Source: an uncultured Prevotellaceae bacterium (GTDB lineage Bacteria; Bacteroidota; Bacteroidia; Bacteroidales; Bacteroidaceae). From it: a DNA stretch of 64,000 nucleotides. A program made the position numbers and the translations under genes. The notes below the pieces were generated by a model. That model saw only the letters and a list, made by a program, of their open reading frames with translations. It was not told where the DNA came from and did no database searches. The first letter of the stretch is position 1, and every line of letters starts with the position of its first letter. The stretch is taken from NCBI GenBank assembly GCA_902776545.1, contig CACYQO010000007.1, forward strand, positions 1 to 64,000. The letters run 5' to 3'. Of this stretch, positions 34,847 to 43,685 are shown piece by piece.

Positions 34847-37540
34847 ATGACATACAATATTGAAACACTACTATCTACCCACGAGGGCCAAACTTTCGAT
34901 AGAAAGAGTGCTCGCATCGACCCTAAAGGGTTGGCCGTTGTTCTTGTGGCAATGGCCAATGCCGACGGTGGGCGTGTGGCTATTGGTATTGAGGACGACG
35001 GTACGATAACGGGTATCGACCGTTATATTGAAAATGTTAATGACCTCTTGTGCGTCCCGATGGATTATTGTGTTCCGAGAATCAATGTACACCCGGAATA
35101 TATCAATTGCATAAACAACAACGGAGATGCCGACCATGTTCTGCTTCTCAATGTAGAACATAGTAATCGGCTTCATGCCACATCTGCCGACGAAGCCTAT
35201 CTACGTGTTGGCGACAAATCGCACAAGTTGGGCTTTGAGGAACGCATGCAGCTGATGTTCGCAAAGGGTGTGTGCTATTTTGAGGACGAGCCTGTCGCCA
35301 AAGCAGGAATAGAAGATCTCGACCTGAAATGTGTCGAGGAATATTGTGCGAGGATTGGCTACGGTCGTGACGCTCTGACCTACCTGCGTTCCAACAAAAA
35401 CTTTATCACCGAGAAAGACGGTAAAGAATATGTAAGTGGCGCCGCCATCCTTTTGTTTGGCATAGCACCCCAACGATGGTTTCCGAGAGCGCGTGTGCGT
35501 GTCGTCTGCTATGACGGAACACAAGAGTTGACCGGCGCACAAATGAATGTGGTGAAGGATGAGATGTTTGAAGGACGTATCATCGATATGACACGCGACG
35601 CACTCGCTTTCGTAAAAACCCAAATCCGCGAACATACATTTTTAGGTGAAGGTGCTGTTTTCCGTACTGTTCCTGACTATCCAGAGTTTTGTTGGACTGA
35701 GCTTGTTGTTAATGCCATCGCCCACCGCGACTACTCTATCTTCGGAACTGACATACAGGTCAAGATTTTCTCCGACCGTCTCACCGTCGAGAGTCCAGGC
35801 ATACTTCCCGGCATGGTGAGGATTGGCAATTTGCGCACCACTCACTTTTCTCGCAACCCAAAGATTGCACAGATGCTTCATGAGTATGAGTATGTACGAG
35901 AGTTCGGAGAAGGAATAGACCGCATCTACAGAGAGATGGCAGAAGTCGGACAACCCGCCCCGGAGTTCAAACAATACGACTTCATGCTTCGTGCCACCAT
36001 CAAGAAGGCTGTCGCCCAAGATGTCCTCCAAGGTATCCCTCAAAATGATGCACAAGAAACCACACAGAAAACGCCACAGAAAACGTCACAGAAAACGCCA
36101 CAGAAAACGCCACAGAAAATATTGGAACTAATCGAAGGAAATCCCCAAATAACAACTCAAGAAATGGCTGATTTCATTGGTATTGACATACGCAATATCC
36201 ACAGAAACATCAAGAAACTCCAAGAACAAGGCGTCATTCGTCGAGTTGGTCCAGATAAAGGCATCAATAATACAATGAAAGTTTTCCAGACTCTCGGCAA
36301 CAAAGCACTGTGGCAACGCGAGAAGACGTTGTTTCTCACCTCGCGGCAGGCGCCGATAGGGTGTTATGGGAAGGTATTCCAATGGGTGGAGAGTTTCGAC
36401 AGGTTCAATGATTGTGCCGTATGCTTTAATACGTCAGAATTCGAGGAAGAAGTATTGAAGGCTTTGTTGGTATGCCATGTGCCGACGACGCTGGTGGTAA
36501 CAGGACGCTTTCACGACACATACAATGTGCAGATTGAGCAAGCATTGAAAGAAAACCGCCTACTTATATTAGTGCTACAGCAAGAGGAAAACGATAAAGG
36601 ATATACCGCTCGGCTGCGAAACCAATATATCATTAGTCAAGTACAGCATATTGCCTGCGGGTACATCAACCCCAACGGCAGCATCTTCGGCCTGCTGGCC
36701 GGACTAAACAACATTACCTACTTGCTTGACAAGGAAGACATCCGCATGGCCGCCGAGCAGGAAGCAAAGCCATACCGCTGGACGGTGGCCGAGGATAAGC
36801 GCCTGCTTCGCATGTTTTACGAGGATATGGGCATTCACGCCATACATAAGGCCATCAACCGACCATATAGCACCATCTACCTGCGCATTAAGTCACTCAC
36901 CATGAATGACGAGGTGCTGAAAGGCAGAGAGTTCGAAGATTATGTGCTGGAGCTCTTTGATATAGCTCACAACGACAAACTCATCCTTAAGGAATGGCGA
37001 GGGGACAAGTCGCTGCTGGGCGTCTATCCCGAAAGCAACAGCGCCCCGGACTTTGTTTTCGAATACGATGGAAAGCCGTTTGCCGTGGAATGCAAATGGC
37101 GCAACCATCTTCCAAGAGATATCGAGAAAGAGCTGCTCCCTGCAGAGAGAATGGCATCCTTCCAGCAATTCTCTACCGAGCGACGCATGCCCATTTATTT
37201 ACTCCTTGGCATTGGTGGCCTTCCCAACGACCCCGACAACCTATACTTCAGCTGTATTGATAAAGAATTCTCGGTAGAGACATTGCACAATATCGATATT
37301 CCTTCAAAAGAGTGCTTGATGGAAAAAATAGGCGACCTATTCGTAACCTCCAAACACTCTAATCACATGCAAGAACAAAAGGCATTGTACTCGAACGCAT
37401 ACAAACCTTGGAGCGAAGCTGACGATGCCCTACTGACGAAGTTATATAAAGAAGGAAAGTCCGTAGAAGAATTGATGACATTATTCCAACGCAACCGTGG
37501 TGGGATTGCATCACGACTTCGTAAATTGGGACTGACTTGA
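34847..37540 (+). CDS. AlbA_2/Schlafen-like + GHKL + wHTH + PDDEXK + SANT-like fusion protein
   Basis: An 897-aa multidomain protein. Residues 1-125 fit AlbA_2 (FDRKS, VAMANADGGRVAIGIEDDGTITG). Residues 280-365 fit HATPase_c_4 (ELVVNAIAHRDYS, FGEGIDRI). A repeat linker (TTQKTPQKTSQKTPQK, about 405-424) leads to a winged helix (TQEMADFIGIDIRNIHRNIKKL, 437-458). A Rossmann-like region at 490-630 may be SLOG/DprA-like. A SANT/Myb-like segment (W645, ED, 644-685) precedes a PDDEXK nuclease-like domain with FEDYV, Asp735 and Glu748-x-Lys750. A second SANT-like segment ends the chain (854-895). A nuclease or regulatory role in defence is plausible from its place after Detocs, but its base composition is closer to the chromosome. 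Confidence 0.7.
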   Translation: MTYNIETLLSTHEGQTFDRKSARIDPKGLAVVLVAMANADGGRVAIGIEDDGTITGIDRYIENVNDLLCVPMDYCVPRINVHPEYINCINNNGDADHVLLLNVEHSNRLHATSADEAYLRVGDKSHKLGFEERMQLMFAKGVCYFEDEPVAKAGIEDLDLKCVEEYCARIGYGRDALTYLRSNKNFITEKDGKEYVSGAAILLFGIAPQRWFPRARVRVVCYDGTQELTGAQMNVVKDEMFEGRIIDMTRDALAFVKTQIREHTFLGEGAVFRTVPDYPEFCWTELVVNAIAHRDYSIFGTDIQVKIFSDRLTVESPGILPGMVRIGNLRTTHFSRNPKIAQMLHEYEYVREFGEGIDRIYREMAEVGQPAPEFKQYDFMLRATIKKAVAQDVLQGIPQNDAQETTQKTPQKTSQKTPQKTPQKILELIEGNPQITTQEMADFIGIDIRNIHRNIKKLQEQGVIRRVGPDKGINNTMKVFQTLGNKALWQREKTLFLTSRQAPIGCYGKVFQWVESFDRFNDCAVCFNTSEFEEEVLKALLVCHVPTTLVVTGRFHDTYNVQIEQALKENRLLILVLQQEENDKGYTARLRNQYIISQVQHIACGYINPNGSIFGLLAGLNNITYLLDKEDIRMAAEQEAKPYRWTVAEDKRLLRMFYEDMGIHAIHKAINRPYSTIYLRIKSLTMNDEVLKGREFEDYVLELFDIAHNDKLILKEWRGDKSLLGVYPESNSAPDFVFEYDGKPFAVECKWRNHLPRDIEKELLPAERMASFQQFSTERRMPIYLLLGIGGLPNDPDNLYFSCIDKEFSVETLHNIDIPSKECLMEKIGDLFVTSKHSNHMQEQKALYSNAYKPWSEADDALLTKLYKEGKSVEELMTLFQRNRGGIASRLRKLGLT
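36058..36118 (+). repeat. Short 12-bp tandem repeats in the fusion gene
   Basis: Units of the form ACAGAAAACGCC repeated about five times with small changes. They encode the Q-K-T-P linker between the GHKL domain and the winged helix. Such linkers are common in AlbA_2/GHKL proteins of the phylum. Confidence 0.85.
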
Positions 37541-37582
37541 TAAAACTTTCGGAGATGTAAGCCTGCATCGACACACTAACAG

Positions 37583-37620
37583 CAGAAAAGCGAGGCCATT
37601 TGGTCTCGCTTTTCTGTCTA
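37583..37620. terminator. Bidirectional rho-independent terminator
   Basis: A 12-bp perfect stem CAGAAAAGCGAG around GCCATTTGGT, with T-rich flank on the right and A-rich left arm. It sits between the convergent 897-aa fusion gene and the Tat-signal gene and can serve both. Confidence 0.82.
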
Positions 37621-37681
37621 TTCTTTACGCCGCCGGCAGTGTCTCGACGTATGTCGGCTGTGGTCTGACTTGGTTGCTTGT

Positions 37682-38009
37682 TTACTTTATTGACGCACCG
37701 AGGGTGGTGCGGGCTTCGTCGGTCAATCCACGGCCGAGGACGGTGCCAAGACTGTTCCATCCGAGATACTTCGTGAATATGCCGTACTGGTCGAGGGCCA
37801 TCGTGTAGTCGTTGCCCCGTGCCGTCATCAGCAGGACGCAGTCGCGTTTTTTGTTTGACCACGAGTCAAGGTTGAACCAAGGAGTGTTTTTTTGTGGGGT
37901 GTCAATATTATCGTCAATCATCGCCTGCACTTGCGACGGCACCGCGACCGCCACTGCCGTCGCAGCCGTGGCCAAGATTGCTTTTTTTCAGAAATTCACG
38001 TCGTTCCAT
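37682..38009 (-). pseudogene. Tat-signal protein fragment, frameshifted in an A7 run
   Basis: On the minus strand, ATG at 38009 begins MERREFLKK, a twin-arginine motif, then hits a run of seven A (complement of T7 at 37982-37988) after which the frame is wrong. With six A the frame would read on as AILATAATAVAVAVPSQVQA, a perfect Tat signal peptide, joined to a 79-residue mature part (LLMTARGNDYTMALDQYGIF, YLGWNSLGTVLGRG). That tail resembles the end of flavodoxin-fold NAD(P)H/FMN reductases, weakly. As written the gene is broken. It could be a sequencing or assembly error, a slippage-prone switch, or a true remnant of a longer reductase gene. Confidence 0.6.
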
Positions 38010-38113
38010 ATCGTTTTAATTTGCTTTTTATTAACGCCATTGTACTGATTTTTATTGCCCACGGGGCGGCGAATGCAATAAAGAAGATGGGTATGCGTTA
38101 TAATAAGAAAAAC

Positions 38114-38578
38114 ATGCCACAATTAAAGGTACATATCCACCGAGAAAACAAGCTCACGCCGGAGCAACGGCGTGAGGCGATGGAATTGGGTCGCCTGGGT
38201 GAGCAGATAGCAGCGAAGTATCTGGAAGACAACGGATACACTATCCTCGAACGAAATTACCGAAAGGGGCATCTGGAGATAGACATCATCGCTTTAGACC
38301 CCAACCCACAGTTTGTCAGGCGATTTCCAACGAGCAACGAAGCAGCGAACGAACTGGTCGTAGTGGAGGTGAAGACGCGTTCCTACGACACCGTCCTCAG
38401 CCCCGAAGATGCCGTAGTGCATAAGAAAAGGCTCAATATGATACGGCTCGGAAACCAGTACATCAAGAGCCACGGGCGCAAGGAGAACGTGCGGCTCGAC
38501 GTCATCGCCATCGTCAAAGGCGAAAATGGCGTAGAACTCAAGCATATCAAGAATGCCTTCAATATCATGCAATTCTAA
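38114..38578 (+). CDS. yraN: YraN family (UPF0102) endonuclease-fold protein
   Basis: A 154-aa protein from ATG 38114 (alternatives at 38087 and 38093 are in frame). The YraN pattern is clear: GRLGEQIAAKYLEDNGYTIL, RNYRKGHLEIDIIA, and VVVEVKTR, the D-x(n)-ExK arrangement of the restriction-endonuclease fold, followed by VRLDVIAI. A basic N-terminal extension of about 25 residues before the core and an insertion (FVRRFPTSNEAANE) make it longer than the usual ~120 residues. The family is universal in bacteria, of uncertain role in DNA metabolism. A strong terminator follows. Confidence 0.88.
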   Translation: MPQLKVHIHRENKLTPEQRREAMELGRLGEQIAAKYLEDNGYTILERNYRKGHLEIDIIALDPNPQFVRRFPTSNEAANELVVVEVKTRSYDTVLSPEDAVVHKKRLNMIRLGNQYIKSHGRKENVRLDVIAIVKGENGVELKHIKNAFNIMQF

Positions 38579-38602
38579 CGCAGGAGGTCGTCTTACAGAA
38601 TG

Positions 38603-38638
38603 AAAGGCTGCCGATGAATAACATCGGCAGCCTTTCTT
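38603..38638. terminator. Bidirectional rho-independent terminator
   Basis: A 14-bp perfect stem AAAGGCTGCCGATG around AATAA, ending in CTTTCTT. It separates yraN from the convergent dehydrogenase gene. Confidence 0.85.
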
Positions 38639-38666
38639 ATGGCAGGGGGAATTCCCCAAGCATTCT

Positions 38667-39614
38667 TTAGAGAAGTTTCTTCTTCAGATTGAGAATCATG
38701 TCGTCGGTCATGCGCTCGAGGTCGAACTGGGGGTTCCAGCCCCATTCGTTGCGGGCGCAGGAGTCGTCCATCTTGTCGGGCCAACTGTCGGCGATGGCCT
38801 GCTTGATGGGTTCGGGCTCATAGACCATCTCGAAGTTGGGGTAGCGTTTCTTGATGGTGTTGTAGATAATCTCCGGGTCGAAGCTCATGGCGGTGACGTT
38901 GAAGCTGTTGCGGTGCACCAGCTTGCTGGGGTCGGCCTCCATGATGTCAATCATAGCCTTCTGGGCGTCGGGCATATACATCATATCCATATAGGTGCCT
39001 TTCTTCAGCGGGCAGACGAACTTCTCGCCCTTGACGGCGGCATAGTAGATCTCGACGGCGTAGTCGGTGGTGCCGCCGCCGGGGAGGGTCTGGTAGGAGA
39101 TGAGGCCCGGGAAGCGGACACTGCGGGTGTCGACGCCGAAGCGGGTGAAGTAGTAGTCGGAGAGGAGTTCGCCGGTGACTTTGGTGACACCGTAGATGGT
39201 GTTGGGGCGCTGGATGGTGTCCTGCGGGGTGTTGTCGTGGGGCGTAGAGGGGCCGAAGGCGCCAATCGACGAAGGCGTGAAGACGGCGCAGCCGAAGAGG
39301 CGAGCCACCTCGAGGCAGTTGACGAGAGAGCCGATGCCGACGTTCCAACCCAGCATGGGGTTAAGCTCGGCGGTGGCGCTGAGGATGGCCGCGAGGTTGT
39401 AGATGGTGTCGATGTTGTACTGCTTGACGGCAGCAGCAATTTGCATGATCTGCGTGGAGTCGATGCGCTCCACGGGGCCACGCTCGTAGGGGTCGCCCTT
39501 GAGGGGACGGAGGTCACTGCACACGACATTGTTGTCGCCATAGATGTCTCTCAAATTACGTGTCAGCTCAGAGCCAATCTGGCCGCCGGCACCGACGATT
39601 AGTATCTTTTTCAT
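38667..39614 (-). CDS. NAD-dependent epimerase/dehydratase family protein, L-threonine 3-dehydrogenase-like
   Basis: A 315-aa extended short-chain dehydrogenase. The NAD-binding GxxGxxG is GAGGQIGSEL (residues 8-17), NLAAILSA follows the fourth strand, Ser of TPSSIGAFGP and the catalytic YGVTK are present. The segment GGGTTDYAVEIYYAAVK is typical of SDR-type L-threonine 3-dehydrogenases, which oxidise threonine to 2-amino-3-ketobutyrate, on the way to glycine. I see no neighbouring glycine C-acetyltransferase gene. UDP-sugar epimerase activity is the main alternative. The gene appears monocistronic. Confidence 0.8.
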   Translation of the reverse strand: MKKILIVGAGGQIGSELTRNLRDIYGDNNVVCSDLRPLKGDPYERGPVERIDSTQIMQIAAAVKQYNIDTIYNLAAILSATAELNPMLGWNVGIGSLVNCLEVARLFGCAVFTPSSIGAFGPSTPHDNTPQDTIQRPNTIYGVTKVTGELLSDYYFTRFGVDTRSVRFPGLISYQTLPGGGTTDYAVEIYYAAVKGEKFVCPLKKGTYMDMMYMPDAQKAMIDIMEADPSKLVHRNSFNVTAMSFDPEIIYNTIKKRYPNFEMVYEPEPIKQAIADSWPDKMDDSCARNEWGWNPQFDLERMTDDMILNLKKKLL

Positions 39615-39803
39615 CGTTATCAGGATTTAATTCTTTATTCTTAACTCTTTATTCTTAATCTGTTAGTCCTATTTACCCTGTAGGTTTCAAAATGACAAAA
39701 ATACAAAAAAAAATAAAAAAAGAAAAATGAAAATTGAAAAATGAAAAGAATGCAATATTTTAAGGAAGATTGCGTTGTTAAACCATAGCGAAAAAAGGAT
39801 TTT

Positions 39804-40478
39804 ATGGAACTGAAAGAATCTCTCAAGGACTTGGTTTTCAATAAGAGCGAGTTAAAGCAGAGCGTATACAACGCCACGAAGGAGACCTTCGAGCTCTTCC
39901 GCGAGCAGACGCGCCAACTCATCGAGCTCTTTCGCACACGATGCCACGAAGAGGGCAAGCATGTGGCCTTTGACTTCACCGACCGAGGCGACTTTGAGTT
40001 CGAGGTGAAGTTCGCCGGCGACATATTGCTGTTTATGATGCATACCAATGTCTTCGAGTTCTCGCGCGACCATCAGGTGATGAAGACTCCGTATGTGCGC
40101 GAGGACACAAAGCGCAGTTACTGCGGCGTGATACACATCTACAATTTTCTGGCCGACAGCTTTGCTTACCAGCGCGACAACGACTTGGGATACATGATAG
40201 GTCGTGTGTTTGTGAACTATGAGAAGCACTACTTCATCGAGGGCAAGCGCGAACTGGGGATGCTCTACACCAATTTCAACACCTCGGAGGTCACTCCCGA
40301 GACGGTTCAAAATATCGTTGAATCGGCTATCGAATACACCACCAATTTTGATCTTTTGACCCCCCCGTACGACGAAGTTAAGCTCGTTTCGGTGGGTGAG
40401 ATGAGGAGCAATTTTGATAAAAAATCGCTGGTGACAGGCAAACGTTTAGGCTTTCGTTTCCAAGCAGATAACGAATAA
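39804..40478 (+). CDS. Conserved hypothetical protein
   Basis: A 224-aa soluble protein with no signal peptide. It begins with a helical segment (LKDLVFNKSELKQSVYNATKETFELF) and then a mixed domain with FDFTDRGDFEFEVKFAGDILLFMMHTNVFEF and YCGVIHIYNFLADSFAYQRDNDLGYMIGRVFVN. It resembles conserved uncharacterised proteins of Bacteroidales that I cannot name. It starts about 190 bases after the divergent dehydrogenase, in an AT-rich spacer containing simple repeats (TTCTTTATTCTTAA twice), and lies just before a tRNA promoter. Confidence 0.65.
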   Translation: MELKESLKDLVFNKSELKQSVYNATKETFELFREQTRQLIELFRTRCHEEGKHVAFDFTDRGDFEFEVKFAGDILLFMMHTNVFEFSRDHQVMKTPYVREDTKRSYCGVIHIYNFLADSFAYQRDNDLGYMIGRVFVNYEKHYFIEGKRELGMLYTNFNTSEVTPETVQNIVESAIEYTTNFDLLTPPYDEVKLVSVGEMRSNFDKKSLVTGKRLGFRFQADNE

Positions 40479-40538
40479 AAAGGCAAAGATATCAACCGAG
40501 GGCGTTGAAAAAAATTTTGCCATGTCGGAAAATGTTCG

Positions 40539-40547
40539 TACTTTTGC
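40539..40547 (+). promoter_or_regulatory. Bacteroidota -7 box (TACTTTTGC) ahead of tRNA-Glu
   Basis: TACTTTTGC matches TAnnTTTGC exactly, with TTTTG at 40515-40519 at the right distance for the -33 element. The tRNA starts 40 bases downstream. Confidence 0.75.
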
Positions 40548-40586
40548 ACCCGCTTTTGAGAGAAAAAATGCCTCAAAAAGAGTGAT

Positions 40587-40661
40587 GCCGCGTTCGTCTA
40601 GTAGGCCCAGGACGTGAGATTTTCATTCTCAAAATCGCGGGTTCGAATCCCGCACGCGGTA
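40587..40661 (+). tRNA. tRNA-Glu (TTC anticodon)
   Basis: A complete cloverleaf. The acceptor arm is GCCGCGT with ACGCGGT (first pair G-U), the anticodon stem TGAGA/TCTCA encloses the loop TTTTCAT with anticodon TTC, and the T arm is GCGGG-TTCGAAT-CCCGC. CCA is not encoded. It reads through to rpsT, 41 bases downstream. Confidence 0.93.
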
Positions 40662-40702
40662 CTAAATAATATAGTATAAAGATTAAGAACAACAATTATT
40701 TT

Positions 40703-40954
40703 ATGGCACACCACAAGTCTGCAAAAAAGAGAATTCGCTCAAGCGAAAAAAGAAGAGTTGAGAACAGATACTACGCCAAGACTATGCGCAATGCTCTGCG
40801 CGACTTCCGTGCTCTGGAAGACAAGGCCATGGCTACCGAGCGTCTGCCCAAGATGATTTCCATTATCGACAAGTTGGCTAAGCGCAGCGTTATTCACAAG
40901 AACAAAGCCGCCAACCTCAAGTCGAAATGCATGCGTCAGGTCAACGCTATGTAA
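40703..40954 (+). CDS. rpsT: 30S ribosomal protein S20
   Basis: An 83-aa basic helical protein of the length and sequence of S20: MAHHKSAKKRIRSSEKRR at the start, the NRYYAKTMRNALRDF helix, and IHKNKAANLKSKCMRQV at the end. It binds 16S rRNA early in small-subunit assembly. It follows tRNA-Glu closely, probably in one transcript, and is closed by a strong terminator 20 bases after the stop. Confidence 0.97.
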   Translation: MAHHKSAKKRIRSSEKRRVENRYYAKTMRNALRDFRALEDKAMATERLPKMISIIDKLAKRSVIHKNKAANLKSKCMRQVNAM

Positions 40955-40975
40955 TTGACACTGCGAATCTAAAAG

Positions 40976-41008
40976 AAAACGCTCCCGATTGGGAGCGTTT
41001 CTTTTTTT
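40976..41008. terminator. Rho-independent terminator after rpsT
   Basis: Stem AAAACGCTCCC with GGGAGCGTTT around GATT, followed by CTTTTTTT. It also lies right at the end of the convergent DUF4954 gene. Confidence 0.88.
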
Positions 41009-42782
41009 AGCTTAACACCGCAGCGCGCTCGTCGTCGTCCCAATAGGTCATATTGCGGAAGGCATTCACCTCGTCTTTGTGACGCGAGACTACCTTCTGT
41101 TCTTCGATGTAAGCCTGGATATCGGCGTAGCGTCTTTGGTATTGTTTCCAAAGCGTCTCGTCGAGATGGTCGACACCTGCGAGGCGGCAGAGGACACTAT
41201 AGGCGTGGGCTTCGCGCTGGGCGGGATAGGCCTCCCAGAGGGCATCCATGCGGTCGTGCAGCTGCTGCCAACTGGCAATGGCGCCGTTCTCCACATCAGC
41301 GATGAGCTGTTCCATATCGGCTTTGGCAACCAACTGACCACCAATGTTAACCCACTCCTTGGTATCTAGTTGGTATCTAGTTGATGGTAGTTGGGGGAGG
41401 TACTTCATGGCGTAGAAGACGAGCATGTCCTCATAGGCCTTGAGGCCTTCCGCGGCTTTTAGGACAACCGTGGGACGCTTGCTCTTCTCCTGGCCCTGGG
41501 CATAGACAGTGTCGCCGGTCGAGGCGGCCATCCAGGCGCGCAGCTGCTTCATGCCACGCAGAATTTCCTCGGCGGTGTCGGGAGCCAGGTTGTCGAACTC
41601 GATATGCTGGGCCTTATACTTACGCTTGTCGCGTTTGGCAAATTTCTTGCTGTTGCGGTCCATAGCGTACATGTTGTACATCCACCAATAGGCGGGCATC
41701 AACTCGAGCTGATCCTTGCTGACGTTGTTGTTCACCAAGGCGAAGGGCAGTGTGATGTCCAGCTCGGCGGGATAGTCGCCCTTGGCCAGGAGGCAGTAGC
41801 TCGCGAAGCGGCTCGAGTGCTTGAATGAGCAGCAGAGGCCGGGCCAGAAACCGCGGCCGCCGGCAATCTCGTTGTCGGCAGTGCGCGAGTTGTGATTGGA
41901 GCCTATGGTGCCGCCAGCGGCGATATTGCTCTGTCCCATGATGAGTCCGGCGATAAGGAACGAGTTGTTGTGGTGCTGCTCGTGAGCGGGGAAGATGATG
42001 CTGTTGCCCACCTCGCAGCGCGCTAGGGTACTGTTGTCGCCCACCACAGTGTCGTTGAGGCGGAGGCCGAACTCGAGGTGCACGTGTTCACCCAGCAGGA
42101 AGCGTTCGGCGATGATGCCGTGCTCCACGGTGCAGCCGTAACCTACGACGCCGTCGTGCAAGGTGATGCAGCTGTCGATGCGACTTGGGTCGTCGGACGA
42201 AGAGCGGACGATGATATTGTGCAGGCTTTTGGTGTTCTTGACAACGCAGCAGTCGCCCAGTTGTCCGTAGCGTCCTTCGGGGGAGGCGAGGAGGTCGCGA
42301 GTGAACTGCTCAAGTTTCTCCATCAGCTGCTTGCGGCCACGATAGCGTGCCCAGAGGTAGGCATCTCCGATGGTCATGCCGCCGAAGGGCAGGATGCGAC
42401 GACCGCCGTTCTCGTTCATGGGCTCGAGCCACACAGGGTCGGTGGGGTCGCAGGTCATTTCGTCGATGTTGAAGAGCAGTACGTTATTGCCGATGGTGTA
42501 GCCACTAAGCATGCGCACGTTATGTATAGTGGGATGGTCTCCCACGGTGGTATTGCAGAGGCATGAATTGTAGATACCTTCACGAAGGGAGAGGGCACCA
42601 TCGGTGTGACGGTTGTTCTCGAGAGTGCCAAGAGAAACAGCACCCTCGAAGGTGCTGTTTCTCACGTATTCGGCGCTGAAAGATTCGGCCACCCGCACGG
42701 TGGACCATTCTTCGGCGTAGTTTCCCTGACGTTCCAGCTGTTCAATCTCGGCCGGTGTGAGGTTGCGATAGTGTTGTGTCAT
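41007..42782 (-). CDS. DUF4954 family left-handed beta-helix protein
   Basis: A 591-aa protein fitting DUF4954. The N-terminal 40 residues are helical (NLTPAEIEQLERQGNYAEEW). Hexapeptide-type repeats run over about residues 55-310 (VGDHPTIHNVRMLSGYTIGNNVLLF, IIVRSSS, VVGYGCTVEHGIIAERFLLGEHVHLEFG, IAAGGTIGSNHNSR), as in nucleotidyltransferase-linked or acetyltransferase beta-helices. The C-terminal third is helical. The family is typical of Bacteroidota and Spirochaetes and may act in sugar-nucleotide chemistry, but no activity is established to my knowledge. It lies six bases after nagB in the same direction, a likely operon. A 12-bp direct repeat (GGTATCTAGTTG) at 41362-41385 is in the coding part. 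Confidence 0.8.
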   Translation of the reverse strand: MTQHYRNLTPAEIEQLERQGNYAEEWSTVRVAESFSAEYVRNSTFEGAVSLGTLENNRHTDGALSLREGIYNSCLCNTTVGDHPTIHNVRMLSGYTIGNNVLLFNIDEMTCDPTDPVWLEPMNENGGRRILPFGGMTIGDAYLWARYRGRKQLMEKLEQFTRDLLASPEGRYGQLGDCCVVKNTKSLHNIIVRSSSDDPSRIDSCITLHDGVVGYGCTVEHGIIAERFLLGEHVHLEFGLRLNDTVVGDNSTLARCEVGNSIIFPAHEQHHNNSFLIAGLIMGQSNIAAGGTIGSNHNSRTADNEIAGGRGFWPGLCCSFKHSSRFASYCLLAKGDYPAELDITLPFALVNNNVSKDQLELMPAYWWMYNMYAMDRNSKKFAKRDKRKYKAQHIEFDNLAPDTAEEILRGMKQLRAWMAASTGDTVYAQGQEKSKRPTVVLKAAEGLKAYEDMLVFYAMKYLPQLPSTRYQLDTKEWVNIGGQLVAKADMEQLIADVENGAIASWQQLHDRMDALWEAYPAQREAHAYSVLCRLAGVDHLDETLWKQYQRRYADIQAYIEEQKVVSRHKDEVNAFRNMTYWDDDERAAVLS

Positions 42783-42788
42783 GTGCCT

Positions 42789-43610
42789 TTATTTGTAGAG
42801 GTTGACAAATTCTGCAATAGAACCTTCGATGCGCTGCTTGTCCTTGAAGTAGTCGTAAGTGCTCATCTTGAGTTCCACGGTAGCCTCTTCGTCGCACACC
42901 ACCACAGCGTGGGGGTGCATCTGCAGCATGCTGGAGGTCCACATGTGGTTCACACCGTTTTCAATCATGTGGTGCAGAGCGCGGGCTTTCTTGGGGCCGT
43001 TGCAGAGGATAAGGACCTCGCGGGCATCCATGACGGTGCCCACACCGACGGTGAGAGCTTGTTTGGGCACCTTGCTCTCGTCGTTGTCGAAGAAGCGACA
43101 ATTAGCCTGGATGGTGTTGGTGGTGAGGGTCTTGATACGGGTGCGGCTGGCCAGCGAGGAGCCCGGTTCGTTGAAAGCGATGTGGCCGTCGGGGCCCACG
43201 CCGCCCATGAAGAGATCCACGCCACCGGCGGCAGCAATCATCTCCTCATAGTGCTCGCATTCGGCCTTGAGGTCTTTGGCGTTGCCGTCGAGGATGTGAA
43301 CATTCTCCTTCTTGATGTCGATGTGGTTGAAGAAGTTGTTCCACATGAAGCTGTGGTAGCTCTCAGGATGGTTCACATCGAGGCCCACATACTCGTCCAT
43401 GTTGAACGTGATGACGTTTTGGAAACTGAGCACTCCGCTCTTGTTCAGTTTCACCAGATGCTGATAGAGTCCGAGGGGGGAACTACCGGTGGGGCATCCG
43501 AGGACGAAAGGATGTTCCGCCGTGGGTTTGAAATCGATGATTCGCTTGGCTACATAGTTGGCAGCCCAGACCGACATTTCGTCGTAGTCTTTTGTGATAA
43601 TTACGCGCAT
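42789..43610 (-). CDS. nagB: Glucosamine-6-phosphate deaminase
   Basis: A 273-aa enzyme converting glucosamine-6-phosphate to fructose-6-phosphate and ammonia, the last step of amino-sugar use. Family motifs are plain: [14 protein letters not shown] (phosphate loop), FNMDEYVGL with the catalytic Asp, [18 protein letters not shown], and [12 protein letters not shown] with KARAL. Length fits the hexameric enzyme (266 aa in Escherichia coli). DUF4954 follows within six bases. A -7 box lies upstream on the minus strand together with a pair of direct repeats. Confidence 0.96.
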   Translation of the reverse strand: MRVIITKDYDEMSVWAANYVAKRIIDFKPTAEHPFVLGCPTGSSPLGLYQHLVKLNKSGVLSFQNVITFNMDEYVGLDVNHPESYHSFMWNNFFNHIDIKKENVHILDGNAKDLKAECEHYEEMIAAAGGVDLFMGGVGPDGHIAFNEPGSSLASRTRIKTLTTNTIQANCRFFDNDESKVPKQALTVGVGTVMDAREVLILCNGPKKARALHHMIENGVNHMWTSSMLQMHPHAVVVCDEEATVELKMSTYDYFKDKQRIEGSIAEFVNLYK

Positions 43611-43644
43611 AAATTAATGATTAAATAATTAATATATAGATGTT

Positions 43645-43683
43645 TATTCTTTTCAAGGGCTGTATATCGATATTCTTTTCAAG
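43645..43683 (-). repeat. Pair of 13-bp direct repeats in the nagB leader
   Basis: CTTGAAAAGAATA (read on the minus strand) occurs twice, at 43645-43657 and 43671-43683, with a 26-bp period. The pair lies between the likely promoter and the nagB start codon. It may bind a regulator; this is inference from spacing. Confidence 0.55.
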
Positions 43684-43685
43684 AT

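Noticed and set aside
36058-36118. Short tandem repeats considered as a CRISPR array
   Set aside because: Units of 12 bp with no spacers, and in frame inside a protein linker. No CRISPR array or cas gene was found anywhere in the window.
37892-38113. 74-codon N-terminal extension of yraN
   Set aside because: It covers the Tat-signal gene on the other strand and has no likeness to YraN; the core starts after ATG 38114.
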